Positions 9,825-19,091 of a DNA stretch of 64,000 nucleotides are shown one piece after another. Made by a program: the position numbers and the translations under genes. The notes under the pieces were generated by a model. It saw only the letters and a list, made by a program, of their open reading frames with translations. It was not told the DNA's origin and searched no databases. The stretch comes from Actinopolymorpha sp. NPDC004070 (GTDB lineage: Bacteria > Actinomycetota > Actinomycetes > Propionibacteriales > Actinopolymorphaceae): positions 23,779 to 87,778 of the forward strand of contig NZ_JBEXMJ010000019.1 in the NCBI RefSeq assembly GCF_040610475.1. The letters run 5' to 3'. Position 1 is the stretch's first letter; the number at the start of each line of letters is the position of its first letter.

Positions 9825-11690
9825 ATGAACGCAACACCAGGCCCGTTCGGGCCCCAGCTTTCCCGGCGACGGGTGCTCGAGATCTTCGGCCTCGGTGCCG
9901 CGAGCGCCGCGGTGCTGTCCGCGTGTGGCGGCCAGCACAGCGGCAACGGAGGGGGCGGTGGCGGCGGCGGTGGAGCCGCCGGCGGCGGCGGTGGCAAGGG
10001 CGGGGAGTTCCACGGCGCCTATCCGTACTCCGTGCCGCCGAAGGGCCACTTCAACCTGATGAGCGGTGTGACCGACTCGATCATGGGTGGCACGCCCTAC
10101 CAGGACCTCATTCTTCTCCCCGGCGGCATGTACCGCTGGGCGGAGAAGAAGTGGGAGCCCATGCTGGCGGAGAAGTGGGAGTTCGACGGCAAGGCGAAGA
10201 CGTTCACCTACCACGTCCGCCAGGGCCTTTCGTGGAGTGACGGCAAGCCGATCACCAGCAAGGACGTCGTGACGACGTTCTGGTGCCGGCGGATCATGCG
10301 CCAGGTCGAGTGGGACCTGATCGACGACGTGAAGGCCACCGACGACCAGACCGTGGTCTTCTCGATGAAGAAGCCGTCGACGGTGCTGGAGCGGTACGCC
10401 ATCCGGCAGGCGATCTTCTCCGACGCGACGTACGGCAAGTTCGCCAAGCGCGCGCAGGACCTGTTCGGTGGCGGCAAGGACCTCGACAGCCCCGAGGGCA
10501 AGAAGCTGAACGAGGACCTGCAGGGCTACCGCCCGAAGAACCCCGCCAAGGAGTTCATCACCAGCGGCCCGTTCACGTTCGACTTCAACAGCATCACCAA
10601 CGCCCAGCTGACCCTGGTCAAGAAGGACAAGGGCTACGCCACGGACAAGGTGCTGTTCGACCGGGTCGTGCTCTACAACGGCGAGGTGCCCACCATCACC
10701 CCGCTGGTGGTCGGCAAGCAGGTCGACTACGCCACCCACGGTTTCCCGGTCGCGACCGAGAAGCAGATGATCAAGAAGGGCCTGCGGATCATCCGTCCGC
10801 CGGTCTACTCCGGCCCGGCGATCTTCTTCAACATGGCCAAGCTTCCGGAGTTCAAGGACGCGCGCGTCCGCCAGGCGTTCGCGCACGCGATCAACCGCAA
10901 CGACAACGGCACCTTCGCCCTCGGTGACTCCGGCAAGGGCGTGAAGTTCATGACCGGCTTCTCCGACAACCAGGTTCCGGACTGGCTGAGCGACGCCGAG
11001 CAGGGCAAGCTCGACACGTACGAGCTGGACCCGAAGAAGGCGGCCGACCTGCTCACCCAGGCCGGCTGGAAGAAGCAGGGCAACTCCTGGATGAAGCCGG
11101 ACGGCAAGCCGGCGGCCTACGAGATCACGTTCCCGGCGGAGTTCGCCGACTGGTCGGCGGCCGGTGAGAACGCCGCCAAGCAGCTGTCGCAGTTCGGGAT
11201 CAAGGTCACCGGCCGCGGGGTCACCTTCACCCAGCAGCCGATCGACGTGGACAAGGGCAACTTCGAGCTGGCGATCCAGGGCTGGGGAACGTCCTCCCAG
11301 CCGCACCCGCACTTCGCCTTCGTCGCCGACCTGTTCACGCACAACATCCCGATCGCCGCCAACCAGGGCGGCAAGGGGATGGGCTTCGAGCTGAAGCAGA
11401 AGACCAAGGCGTACGGCCAGGTCGACCTGCAGGAGGTCGTGCTCTCGGCCGCGCAGGGCCTGGACGAGGCCGAGCAGAAGCGCAACGTCGCCAAGGCGGC
11501 GGTGGTGTTCAACGAGCTGCTGCCGATCGTGCCGCTGTTCGAGCGGTACGGCAACAACCCGTGCCTGGAGGGTGACCGGGTCGACAAGTGGCCGGCCGAC
11601 AGCGACCCGCTGCTGCAGAACTCCCCGTACGCCGACAACTTCACCATCATGTTGATGTTGTCCGGCGACCTGAAGCCCGCCGGCAAGTAA
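9825..11690 (+). CDS. Peptide ABC transporter substrate-binding lipoprotein (family 5)
   Basis: 621 aa. ATG 9825 follows GGGGAGG. The N-terminus SRRRVLEIFGLGAASAAVLSACGG combines a twin-arginine-like motif with a lipobox (LSAC), so it is probably a Tat-exported lipoprotein anchored outside the membrane. A Gly-rich linker follows the cysteine (about 42-60). The SBP family 5 core shows TFTYHVRQGLSWSDGKPITSKDV and the later AFAHAINRND segment. It delivers oligopeptides or a related solute to the permeases encoded upstream. A strong hairpin terminator follows at 11726. Confidence 0.92.
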   Translation: MNATPGPFGPQLSRRRVLEIFGLGAASAAVLSACGGQHSGNGGGGGGGGGAAGGGGGKGGEFHGAYPYSVPPKGHFNLMSGVTDSIMGGTPYQDLILLPGGMYRWAEKKWEPMLAEKWEFDGKAKTFTYHVRQGLSWSDGKPITSKDVVTTFWCRRIMRQVEWDLIDDVKATDDQTVVFSMKKPSTVLERYAIRQAIFSDATYGKFAKRAQDLFGGGKDLDSPEGKKLNEDLQGYRPKNPAKEFITSGPFTFDFNSITNAQLTLVKKDKGYATDKVLFDRVVLYNGEVPTITPLVVGKQVDYATHGFPVATEKQMIKKGLRIIRPPVYSGPAIFFNMAKLPEFKDARVRQAFAHAINRNDNGTFALGDSGKGVKFMTGFSDNQVPDWLSDAEQGKLDTYELDPKKAADLLTQAGWKKQGNSWMKPDGKPAAYEITFPAEFADWSAAGENAAKQLSQFGIKVTGRGVTFTQQPIDVDKGNFELAIQGWGTSSQPHPHFAFVADLFTHNIPIAANQGGKGMGFELKQKTKAYGQVDLQEVVLSAAQGLDEAEQKRNVAKAAVVFNELLPIVPLFERYGNNPCLEGDRVDKWPADSDPLLQNSPYADNFTIMLMLSGDLKPAGK

Positions 11691-11725
11691 GGCAGCTCGG
11701 GTAGTCGCGGAGCAGCGAACGCAGG

Positions 11726-11758
11726 ACGGCCCCCGCACGAGTTTCGTGCGGGGGCCGT
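11726..11758. terminator. Bidirectional intrinsic terminator
   Basis: A perfect 15-bp stem (11726-11740 with 11744-11758) with a three-base GTT loop lies between the convergent substrate-binding protein and ABC permease genes. There is no T tract, as is usual in high-G+C actinobacteria. Confidence 0.85.
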
Positions 11759-11784
11759 GTCGTCGTACCGTGTCGTCGTTCGGG

Positions 11785-13005
11785 TCAGTTGGCGGCCTCG
11801 ACGGCGGCCGGTGTGGAGCCCTTCCTGGCACCACGCCACGCGTCCAGCAGGGAGATCTTGGCGCCCATCCGCAGGATCGCTCCCTCGTAGATCCGCGCGC
11901 CCGCCACGACCAGCGCGCCGATCGCCGCCAGCATCAGGGCCAGCGCCAGCCCGATCTCCCACATCGGGGCGTCACCCCGCGCCATCCGCACGGGGGCACA
12001 CAGCGCCGAGAACGGCGGCACGATCGAGAGCACCCGGGAGACCGGCGCGTCGGGGTTGGCGTTGACGTAGAAGGTGGCGAAGAACGACACCATGATGGCC
12101 ATGCTGGCCGGGGCGATGACGTTCTGCAGCTCCTCCTGGCGGGACACCCTGGCCGCGCTCGCGGCGAACACCGAGCTGTAGAAGCCGTAGCCGAGCACGA
12201 ACCACAACATGACGTAGCCGACGGGGATCACCAGGTCGGCGGTGACGTTCAGCATCCCGGTGGCGTTGCCCAGGGTGAGGCCGAACGCCGCGATCACGGC
12301 CAGCTGGGCGAACCCGAGGAGACCGATGCCGAGGATCTTGCCGGCCAGCAGCGCCTTGGTGGAGATGGCGGACAGGATGAGCTCCACTACCCGGCTCGAC
12401 TTCTCCTCCACGATGCCGAACGCCACCCACATGCAGTAGCCGATGAGCTGGCCGTAGAGCACGATGCTGCCGACGAACGCGATCTGGCCCCGCATCTCGG
12501 CCTTCGGGTCGGCCGGGTCGAGAGCATCGACCGCGAGCGGTGCGACCTGCTGGGCGGTCCGGACCGCCCCGGGGTCCATGCCGCCCTGGCGCAGCCGCTG
12601 CCCGGCGACGATGTCGCGGTGGGCGGTCTGGATCGCCGCACCGATCTGCGGGTCCAGCTTCTCCTTGACGAGGACCTTGCCGTCGGTCACGTAGGCGTCC
12701 AGCTTGCCGTCGGTGACGGCCGCGCGGGCCGCCGCCTCGTCGGGGTAGCGGACGCGCTCGACGGTCGCGTCGAGTGCGGTGGCCTGGGCCCTCACCGACG
12801 CGGCGAGCTGGTCGGCCGCGGGCCCGGCGTAGGCGACGCGGTAGGTGTCGTCGCCGCCGAGCAGCTTCGGCAGGAACAGGACCACGCCGAGGATGACCAG
12901 GGTGAGCGCGGTGGAGAACCAGAAGGACTTGTCGCGCAGCCGCTCGGTCAGCTCGCGACGGGCCACCGTGCGGGTGGCCTCGGACAGGGACAGAGGGGCG
13001 CTCAT
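11785..13005 (-). CDS. ABC-2 type transporter permease (NatB-like)
   Basis: 406 aa. One N-terminal transmembrane segment (FSTALTLVILGVVLFLP), a periplasm-side domain of about 150 residues, then five to six helices. The segment IVEEKSSRVVELILSAIS is the typical ABC-2/NatB motif. It should form an exporter with the ATPase encoded directly upstream (4-base overlap of start and stop); NatAB of Bacillus exports sodium, but the substrate here is unknown. Confidence 0.88.
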   Translation of the reverse strand: MSAPLSLSEATRTVARRELTERLRDKSFWFSTALTLVILGVVLFLPKLLGGDDTYRVAYAGPAADQLAASVRAQATALDATVERVRYPDEAAARAAVTDGKLDAYVTDGKVLVKEKLDPQIGAAIQTAHRDIVAGQRLRQGGMDPGAVRTAQQVAPLAVDALDPADPKAEMRGQIAFVGSIVLYGQLIGYCMWVAFGIVEEKSSRVVELILSAISTKALLAGKILGIGLLGFAQLAVIAAFGLTLGNATGMLNVTADLVIPVGYVMLWFVLGYGFYSSVFAASAARVSRQEELQNVIAPASMAIMVSFFATFYVNANPDAPVSRVLSIVPPFSALCAPVRMARGDAPMWEIGLALALMLAAIGALVVAGARIYEGAILRMGAKISLLDAWRGARKGSTPAAVEAAN

Positions 13006-13973
13006 GCCGGGATCTCCTGGGTGGCCGGGCGGCTGCGGGTGTCGGTGGGGGAGGGCTGCGGAAGCTCCTCGGAGACGACCTCCCGGAAGAGGTCGACCAG
13101 GCTGGGGATGAGCGGCCGGAACTCGTGCACCGGGCCGGCCGCGCGGGCGACGTCGAGCAGGTGCTGCGGGTCGACCGCCGAGCCGAGCTCGACCGTCGTG
13201 GCCAGGCTGCCGTCACGCCGGTCCTCGGCGACCACCTCGACTCCCGGTACGCCGGCGGTCCAGCCCGGACCGGCGCCGACCGCGACGAGGTAGCGGCGCG
13301 GGCGGTTCTGCGTCCGGAGCTGCTCGACGGTGCCGGTGGCGACGATCCGACCGGCGGCGATGATGCCGACCGCGTCGCAGAGGCGTTCGACCAGGTCGAG
13401 CTGGTGGGAGGAGAACAGCACCCCCACGCCGCGGCGAACCCGCTGGGCGAGGATCTCCGCCAGCGCGTCGACACCGACCGGGTCCAGGCCAGAGAACGGC
13501 TCGTCCAGCACCAGGAACGCCGGGTCGTGGACGAGCGCCGCGGCCAGCTGTACCCGCTGCTGGTTGCCGAGGGAGAGTGCCTCCACCCGGTCACCGGCCC
13601 GGTCGGCCAGGCCGAACTCCGCCAGCAGCTCCTCGACCGCGCCGGCCGCCACGTCGCGGGGTGTGCCGCGCAGCTTGGCGAGGTAGACGAGTTGTTCGCG
13701 GATCCGCATCTTCGGGTAGAGCCCCCGCTCCTCGGGCATGTACCCGAAGCTTCGCCGGGCGTCGGCGTCGGCGGGACGGCCGTTCCAGCGGACCTGTCCG
13801 GCGTCCTGTTCCAGGACACCCATCAGGATGCGCATCGTCGTGGTCTTGCCCGCACCGTTGGTCCCGACGAAGCCGAACATCTGACCGGGCCGCACCGACA
13901 AGGAGAGATCATCGACGGCGACGCGGTCGCCGTACCGCTTGGTGACACCTACGAGTTCAAGCACAAGGAACAC
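13002..13973 (-). CDS. ABC transporter ATP-binding protein (NatA-like)
   Basis: 323 aa. Walker A GTNGAGKTTT, signature LSLGNQQRVQLA (LSxGxxQR variant of the ABC-2 exporters), Walker B FLVLDEPFSGLD and the H-loop SSHQ. A C-terminal domain of about 100 residues (DUF4162-like) follows the nucleotide-binding domain. GTG 13973 is used; a second GTG three codons later is possible. It precedes and overlaps the permease gene. Confidence 0.9.
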   Translation of the reverse strand: MFLVLELVGVTKRYGDRVAVDDLSLSVRPGQMFGFVGTNGAGKTTTMRILMGVLEQDAGQVRWNGRPADADARRSFGYMPEERGLYPKMRIREQLVYLAKLRGTPRDVAAGAVEELLAEFGLADRAGDRVEALSLGNQQRVQLAAALVHDPAFLVLDEPFSGLDPVGVDALAEILAQRVRRGVGVLFSSHQLDLVERLCDAVGIIAAGRIVATGTVEQLRTQNRPRRYLVAVGAGPGWTAGVPGVEVVAEDRRDGSLATTVELGSAVDPQHLLDVARAAGPVHEFRPLIPSLVDLFREVVSEELPQPSPTDTRSRPATQEIPA

Positions 13974-14304
13974 ACTTTCAGGCGTTCGTGGTAAACCAGG
14001 TCATCCTCGGGGACGGTTTGTCATCGACCCGGGGTAGGATCCGGGCGCCGCGCATGTCGAACGGCGGGTGAGACCGTGCCTTCGACGACCAGATCGACGA
14101 CACCTGGTTCAGGTGCCTCCGGACCGGAGCGGGGTGAGGCAGAATCTGCGCCCGGATCGGGCACAAGTTGAGCCCGCCGAGCGTTAGGTGCTCGATAAGC
14201 AGTCCGGACCCGCTGCCCGAGGGCCGCAGACCGAGGGTCCCGTTACACACAGCGCACAAAGACGTGCACACCGCAAGACCCGCTGAGCCAGGGGGAAGAG
14301 GACG
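13974..14304. other. Intergenic region between divergent ABC exporter and DUF4193 genes
   Basis: 331 bases without a supported gene. It must hold the promoters of both divergent units; no clear -10/-35 pair stands out. A GGGGGAAGAGG ribosome binding site ends the region on the plus strand. Confidence 0.5.
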
Positions 14305-14604
14305 ATGGCCACCGATTACGACGCGCCACGCAAGACGGACGAGGAGCTTTCCGAGGACAGCATCGAGGAGCTCAAGGCGCGGCGCATGGACAAGAACTCC
14401 GGGAAGGTCGACGTCGACGAGGCCGAGGTGGCCGAGACGTTCGAGCTCCCGGGCGCCGACCTTTCCAACGAGGAACTCTCCGTGCGGGTGCTGCCCCGCC
14501 AGGCGGACGAGTTCACCTGTTCGAGCTGCTTCCTGGTGCACCACCGCAGTCAGCTCGCGTTCGAGAAGAACGGCGGGCCGATCTGCCGGGACTGCGCCGC
14601 CTAG
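14305..14604 (+). CDS. DUF4193 family protein (small zinc-ribbon-like)
   Basis: 99 aa, acidic N-terminal half (DEELSEDSIEELKARR) and a C-terminal CSSCFLVHHR...CRDC pair of CxxC motifs that would bind zinc. This combination is the widespread actinobacterial DUF4193 family, usually next to dut; the start follows a strong GGGGGAAGAGG site. Function unknown; the fold and charge suggest an RNA polymerase- or nucleic-acid-associated role, which is inference. Confidence 0.9.
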   Translation: MATDYDAPRKTDEELSEDSIEELKARRMDKNSGKVDVDEAEVAETFELPGADLSNEELSVRVLPRQADEFTCSSCFLVHHRSQLAFEKNGGPICRDCAA

Positions 14605-14730
14605 GGTCCGCTGGACAGGTCCGAACAGCAACACAGCCGGGCGGTCGAACACGGCCTGGCAGCGACACAGCCGGTAGCTACACGGCCGGGCAGCAGATCC
14701 GGGCAGGGCTGGACGGGGAAACACAGACCT

Positions 14731-14783
14731 ACGCGTCCGGGGGTGAGCGACCGCCACGTGCGGCGGCTCACCACCGGACGCGT
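14731..14783. terminator. Bidirectional intrinsic terminator
   Basis: Arms 14731-14754 and 14760-14783 pair over about 24 bases with a few mismatches around a five-base loop. It lies between the convergent DUF4193 and DUF4235 genes. Confidence 0.7.
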
Positions 14784-14819
14784 CGTCGTGTCCGGGCGAC
14801 ACCTCGCCGGTGTTCGGCG

Positions 14820-15092
14820 CTACTTCGACGGCGGCAGCTCACCCGTCCAGCGCTGCCACAGCTTGGCGGCCTGCCGGGTCGCCAGCAGCCGGGCGATGGC
14901 GATCCCCATCCCGCTGGCCAGCGCCCAGGTGACCGCTTCCTTCCAGGTCAGGTCGGGGTCCTCCGGGTCCGAGGGGGGCTCGTTGCCGGTGACGTAGCGC
15001 CAGCTGGTGTCGACGGCTTTGCGGGTCACGGCGACCGCGGCCAGAGTGCTGACACTCCGCACGACGGTCCATCCGAGTTTCGACCTTGTCAC
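14820..15092 (-). CDS. DUF4235 family small membrane protein
   Basis: 90 aa, GTG start after a GGGAGG site. A basic N-terminus, the conserved block VTRKAVDTSWRYVTGNEPPSDPEDPDLTW and a C-terminal amphipathic or membrane segment (AVTWALASGMGIAIARLLATRQAAKLW) match the DUF4235 family of actinobacteria. The function is unknown; the long helices suggest membrane association. Confidence 0.85.
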   Translation of the reverse strand: MTRSKLGWTVVRSVSTLAAVAVTRKAVDTSWRYVTGNEPPSDPEDPDLTWKEAVTWALASGMGIAIARLLATRQAAKLWQRWTGELPPSK

Positions 15093-15230
15093 GTGGAAAC
15101 CTCCCTGTTTTGGTCGAGTCTGGCACGTCGTGCGCGTGCTCGCGCGAGTTCCCGGGGCGCCGGGCGGGGCGGCGTGTTGGGAGACCGCGGGCGGCCCCGG
15201 TCCCGGGCGAACCGGGGTCCGCGTGGCTCC

Positions 15231-15782
15231 TCAGTCGGTGTCGGGCCAGGTGGCCCGAGACCGCTCCAGGGCGGCGGCCAGCCGCTCCGGGTGACGGCTC
15301 GCGACGTACCAGTACGGCGTGGGGTCGGTCGGGTCGGTGATCTCCACCCGTACGCCGCGGGAGATGTAGGGACGCAGGAACATCCGGGCGGTCGCGTCGG
15401 CCGCCGGGCCCCGCAGGGCCCGGGCCTGCCCGGTCGTCAGGGCGAGCACCGAGCCGATCGTCGCCCGCGGTGCCCGCGCCCCGCCCACCGAGAGCCCGGT
15501 GCCGTCGACGAGGACCCGCGTGCTGCCGAGGTAGCCGAGGCCCACACCGCACAGTGCCGCCGCCACCGCGCCGACCACGTGACCGGGACCGCCCATCGCG
15601 TGCTCGGCGGCGAACCACAGCGAAGCCACCATCACCGCCGCGAACGCCCACCACGACGCCGGCACCCACCAGCGTTCGGCGTAGGCCGGTTCGGTCCGCG
15701 CGGGGCCCACGGGGTGATCCGCAGGGTGGTCCGAGGGGTGGTCCGAGGGGTGGTCCGAGGCGTGGTCCGATGGCGCGTTCAC
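15231..15782 (-). CDS. DUF3093 family membrane protein
   Basis: 183 aa. Two transmembrane helices ([17 protein letters not shown] and [18 protein letters not shown]) precede a soluble beta-rich domain ending [17 protein letters not shown], the DUF3093 pattern. It is routinely divergent from dut, as here. The N-terminal [16 protein letters not shown] stretch is encoded by a 12-bp tandem repeat (15725-15772) and is probably a strain-variable tail. Function unknown. Confidence 0.87.
   Translation of the reverse strand: MNAPSDHASDHPSDHPSDHPADHPVGPARTEPAYAERWWVPASWWAFAAVMVASLWFAAEHAMGGPGHVVGAVAAALCGVGLGYLGSTRVLVDGTGLSVGGARAPRATIGSVLALTTGQARALRGPAADATARMFLRPYISRGVRVEITDPTDPTPYWYVASRHPERLAAALERSRATWPDTD
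15725..15772. repeat. 12-bp tandem repeat, four units
   Basis: The unit GGTGGTCCGAGG occurs three times exactly and once with changes, in frame inside the DUF3093 gene, coding for SDHP. Confidence 0.85.
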
Positions 15783-15821
15783 GTCGGCTAGCCTCCCACC
15801 GCGAGCGCCCGGGATTGCGAG

Positions 15822-15827
15822 TAGGGT
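15822..15827 (+). promoter_or_regulatory. Leaderless-type -10 box of dut (TAGGGT)
   Basis: TAGGGT fits TANNNT and ends 8 bases before the GTG at 15836. No ribosome binding site precedes the GTG. Confidence 0.55.
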
Positions 15828-15835
15828 CGGGCACC

Positions 15836-16321
15836 GTGACCAGCACGGACGACGTCCCGGTGTTGATCCGGCGTCTCGACCCCGACGTGACGATTCCGGC
15901 CTACGCCCACCCGGGGGACGCCGGCGCCGACCTCGTGACGACGGTCGACGTCACGCTCGCCCCGGGAGAACGCGGGGTGGTGCCGACCGGCGTCGCGCTC
16001 GCTCTGCCCGCCGGATACGCCGCCTTCGTGCACCCGCGTTCCGGCCTCGCGGCCAGGCTCGGCGTGTCGATCGTCAACGCGCCGGGCACCGTCGACGCCG
16101 GCTACCGCGGCGAGATCCAGGTCGTTCTGGTCAACCTCGACCCACACACCACGGTCGAGTTCCGGCGCGGTGACCGAATCGCACAGCTGGTGATCCAGAA
16201 AGTCGAGCGTGCCCGGTTCGTCGAGGTCGACTCCTTGCCGGGGTCGCTGCGCGGCGCCGACGGCCACGGCTCGACCGGGGGCTTTACAGATGCGGGCCGA
16301 CCCCGCGGTGGAGGGATCTGA
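15836..16321 (+). CDS. dut: Deoxyuridine 5'-triphosphate nucleotidohydrolase (dUTPase)
   Basis: 161 aa, trimeric dUTPase length. It hydrolyses dUTP to dUMP, keeping uracil out of DNA and feeding thymidylate synthesis. The five motifs are visible: [12 protein letters not shown] (1), [29 protein letters not shown] (2 and 3), GDRIAQLVI (4) and GSTGGF (5). GTG 15836 has a leaderless promoter. It is followed at once by the DUF3710 gene, a conserved actinobacterial neighbour. Confidence 0.96.
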   Translation: MTSTDDVPVLIRRLDPDVTIPAYAHPGDAGADLVTTVDVTLAPGERGVVPTGVALALPAGYAAFVHPRSGLAARLGVSIVNAPGTVDAGYRGEIQVVLVNLDPHTTVEFRRGDRIAQLVIQKVERARFVEVDSLPGSLRGADGHGSTGGFTDAGRPRGGGI

Positions 16322-16322
16322 C

Positions 16323-17084
16323 GTGATTTTCCGAAGGGCCAACTCCTCACCCGCCGACCTCGACGCGCGCGACCGTCGCCGCCGCGGACGGCGCCCGGCC
16401 GACGACGACGTGCCCACGTACGCCGTCGACGAACAGCCCGACGCCGGCGAGGGCGGGACGGCCGGCCGGGCCGTGGACGACCCCGCGCCGCGGACGAAGG
16501 GGCCCTATGACGCCGCCGACGTGGACTCCCTCGACGAGCCGCTGAAGGTGGGCCGGATCGACCTCGGCGGTCTGCAGGTGCACCCGGTCGAGGGGATGGA
16601 GCTTCGGCTGCAGGTCGACGAGGAGTCCCAGTCGGTGGTGGCCGCGCTGCTCGTCCAGGAGGACTCCGCACTGGAGCTGCGGCCGTTCGCGGCACCGCGC
16701 ACCGAAGGCCTGTGGGCCGAGATCCGCCGCGAGATCGCGGCCGAGACCACCCGGCGCGGAGGCGTGGTGACCGAGGGGACCGGACCGTTCGGGCCCGAGG
16801 TGAAGGTCGTCGTCCCGGCCACGATGCCCGACGGCCAGCAGGCCACGCAGGCCTCCCGCATCATCGGCGTGGACGGGCCCCGGTGGTTCCTGCGCGGCAC
16901 GCTGATCGGCCGCGCGGCAGTCGACCCCGACGCCGCCGAACCCCTGCTCGCGGCGATGGCGCAGGTGGTCGTGGTCCGGGGCAAGGGACCCATGGCGCCG
17001 CGCGACATGATCCCGCTGCGGCTGCCCGAGGAGGCCCAGCAGATCGGTCCGGAGGACGTCGAGGACCCGGACGAGCTCGGCTGA
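16323..17084 (+). CDS. DUF3710 family protein
   Basis: 253 aa, GTG 16323 starting one base after the dut stop. The first 65 residues are charged and low-complexity; the conserved part begins GPYDAADVDSLDEPLKVGRIDLGGLQV and continues through RTEGLWAEIRREIAAE and IIGVDGPRWFLRGTLIG, which is the DUF3710 signature. The family is cytoplasmic and of unknown function, nearly always downstream of dut. Confidence 0.9.
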   Translation: MIFRRANSSPADLDARDRRRRGRRPADDDVPTYAVDEQPDAGEGGTAGRAVDDPAPRTKGPYDAADVDSLDEPLKVGRIDLGGLQVHPVEGMELRLQVDEESQSVVAALLVQEDSALELRPFAAPRTEGLWAEIRREIAAETTRRGGVVTEGTGPFGPEVKVVVPATMPDGQQATQASRIIGVDGPRWFLRGTLIGRAAVDPDAAEPLLAAMAQVVVVRGKGPMAPRDMIPLRLPEEAQQIGPEDVEDPDELG

Positions 17085-17186
17085 CCGGTCTCGCGGATCC
17101 CGGCGGCCTCCCCGATGCGTGAGGTGCGCCGAGATGAGTCGGGGCCCCGGCGTGCGTGCGGTCTCGTCGGTTCCGGAGCCTCCGAG

Positions 17187-17192
17187 TACGCT
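17187..17192 (+). promoter_or_regulatory. Leaderless-type -10 box (TACGCT)
   Basis: TACGCT ends 7 bases before ATG 17200 and fixes that start among several in-frame candidates. Confidence 0.55.
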
Positions 17193-17199
17193 GCGTCGC

Positions 17200-17595
17200 A
17201 TGAGCGGCGACACGACCAGGTCGACACGCACCGGTATGTGGCGTCGTGCCCTTTCCAGACTGACCAGCAGCCAGGACGACCTCGAGGCGGCCGAGCTGCA
17301 GGACGACGTACTGGAGGCGGGTTACGACCCGATCCACGGCTGCGCCGACCGTGAGCAGGTCCAGTTGCGCGGCACCATCAAGACGGTGACGTTGCGCCCC
17401 CGAGCGGGTACGCCCGCACTGGAGGCCGAGCTGTACGACGGGTCCGGCAAGGTGGCCCTGGTGTGGCTCGGCCGGCGCCGGATCGCCGGCATCGAACCCG
17501 GCCGCAACGTCATCGTCCGCGGCCGGATCGCTGTGCACGACGACCGCAGGATCATGTACAACCCTCGCTACGAGCTCAGGCCCCTGGGAGAGTGA
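17200..17595 (+). CDS. OB-fold nucleic-acid-binding domain protein
   Basis: 131 aa. The part from residue 45 (QVQLRGTIKTVTLRPRAG...LEAELYDGSGKVALVWLGRRRIAGIEPGRNVIVRGRI) is an OB-fold of the tRNA_anti type, as in RecG or DNA polymerase subunits. It stands alone here between DUF3710 and DUF3159, its usual place in actinobacteria. Probably binds nucleic acid; the partner is unknown. The start is set by the leaderless -10 box; an in-frame upstream ATG (17119) would add 27 unlikely residues. Confidence 0.85.
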   Translation: MSGDTTRSTRTGMWRRALSRLTSSQDDLEAAELQDDVLEAGYDPIHGCADREQVQLRGTIKTVTLRPRAGTPALEAELYDGSGKVALVWLGRRRIAGIEPGRNVIVRGRIAVHDDRRIMYNPRYELRPLGE

Positions 17596-17597
17596 CC

Positions 17598-18404
17598 GTG
17601 ACCGACGGACCGTCGCCCCGCCCAGACGACGACTCTCCCGGCCGCCTGCCGGGCCGGCCCGCCGAGCACACCCAGGCTCCCGAGCGCACCGGGGTTCCCG
17701 AGCACGCCGAGGCGCCGGAGCGCGCGGAGGAGCCGGCCGAGGAGGACGAGGACGCCTTCTCGCTGCTGCGGGTCTTCGGCGGGTGGAGCGGCCTGCTGGA
17801 CGCGGGACTTCCCGGTCTGGCATTCGTCGTCGCTTTCACGGTGTCCGGTCAGCAGTTGCGGCCGGCGCTCATGGTGGCGATCGCGCTGGGCGTGGTGTTC
17901 GCCGTCGTCCGGCTGGTACGCCGCGACCCGCTGCAGAACGTCGTCGGCGGATTTTTCGGGGTCGCGATCGCGGCCCTGATCGCCAATGCCACCGGCAAGG
18001 CCGCCGACTTCTACCTGCCCGGCCTGTTCATCAATGCCGCCTACGCGGTCGGGTACCTGGTCGCCAACCTCGTGCGGTGGCCGCTGATCGGGGTCGTGGT
18101 CGGGCTGGCCGCCGGTTGGGGTACGGCCTGGCGGGACGACCCCGTACTGCTGCGGGCGTTCACCCGGGCGGGCTGGCTGTGGGCGGGGTTCTTCCTGCTC
18201 AAGCTGGCCGTCCAGCTGCCGTTGTACCTCGCCGACCAGGTGGTCGCGCTCGGCGTGGCCCGGGTGGTGATGGGCTGGCCGCTGTGGCTGGTCCTGCTCT
18301 GGCTGACGTACGTCGTGGTGAAGGGCTCGGTGCCGCAGGCACACTTCCGCGCGGTCAAGCAGGCCGCCGAGCGGATCGCCGCCCGGCAGCACCCCGACAG
18401 GTGA
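17598..18404 (+). CDS. DUF3159 family membrane protein
   Basis: 268 aa with an acidic, Pro-rich first 55 residues, then about six transmembrane segments from GLPGLAFVVAFTVSGQQLRPALMVAIALG. The block RRDPLQNVVGGFFGVAIAALIA and the C-terminal GSVPQAHFRAVKQAA are typical of DUF3159. GTG 17598 has GGGAG 7 bases ahead and is preferred to GTG 17592, which overlaps the previous stop but lacks spacing. Function unknown; always found near the OB-fold and trkA genes in actinobacteria. Confidence 0.85.
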   Translation: MTDGPSPRPDDDSPGRLPGRPAEHTQAPERTGVPEHAEAPERAEEPAEEDEDAFSLLRVFGGWSGLLDAGLPGLAFVVAFTVSGQQLRPALMVAIALGVVFAVVRLVRRDPLQNVVGGFFGVAIAALIANATGKAADFYLPGLFINAAYAVGYLVANLVRWPLIGVVVGLAAGWGTAWRDDPVLLRAFTRAGWLWAGFFLLKLAVQLPLYLADQVVALGVARVVMGWPLWLVLLWLTYVVVKGSVPQAHFRAVKQAAERIAARQHPDR

Positions 18405-18407
18405 TTC

Positions 18408-19091
18408 CTAGCCCTGGCGCGCCTTCTTCGCCTGGTGCGGGCACAGCAGCTCCTGGAGCTCCTTCTCCCGCTCGGTGACGGCGACGAACAGCAGCTCGTC
18501 GTGCGCCTCCAGCGGCGTGTCGCCGGTGGGGACCAGGACCCGGCCCTCCCGCACGATGGTCACCAGCACGGTGTCGGGTGGCCAGGAGACGTCCTGCACG
18601 CGGTTTCCGATGCAGGTGGAGTCGGACGGGAGCGTGAGCTCGACCAGGTTGGCCTCGCCCTGGCGGAAGGTGAACAACCGCACCAGGTCACCGACCGAGA
18701 CCGCCTCCTCGACCAGCGCGGCCATGATCCGGGGTGTGGAGACCGCGACGTCGACACCCCAGGACTCGTTGAACATCCACTCGTTCTTGGGGTGGTTGAC
18801 CCGGGCGACCACCCGCGGCACGCCGAACTCGGTCTTGGCCAGCAGCGACACCACGAGGTTGGCCTTGTCGTCGCCGGTCGCGGCGATGGCCACCTGGCAG
18901 CGGTGCAGCGCGGCCTCGTCGAGGGTGGACAGCTCGCAGGCGTCGGCCAGCAGCCACTCCGCGTTGGGCACCGCCTCGGCCTTGGTGGCCCGCGGGTCCC
19001 GGTCGATCAGCAGGACCTCGTGGTTGTTCTCGAGGAGTTCGGCGGCGATGGACCGGCCGACGTTGCCGGCCCCGGCGATCACGACACGCAT
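18408..19091 (-). CDS. trkA: TrkA/RCK potassium-uptake regulatory protein (second of a pair)
   Basis: 227 aa. The Rossmann nucleotide-binding site MRVVIAGAGNVGRSIAAELL with the acidic LLIDRD end of strand 2 forms a TrkA-N domain; residues from about 135 form TrkA-C (LPSDSTCIGNRVQDV ... LLFVAVTERE). Such proteins gate potassium channels or transporters in response to nucleotides. Its start overlaps the stop of the first TrkA gene, and the potassium permease gene lies divergently next to them. Confidence 0.92.
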   Translation of the reverse strand: MRVVIAGAGNVGRSIAAELLENNHEVLLIDRDPRATKAEAVPNAEWLLADACELSTLDEAALHRCQVAIAATGDDKANLVVSLLAKTEFGVPRVVARVNHPKNEWMFNESWGVDVAVSTPRIMAALVEEAVSVGDLVRLFTFRQGEANLVELTLPSDSTCIGNRVQDVSWPPDTVLVTIVREGRVLVPTGDTPLEAHDELLFVAVTEREKELQELLCPHQAKKARQG

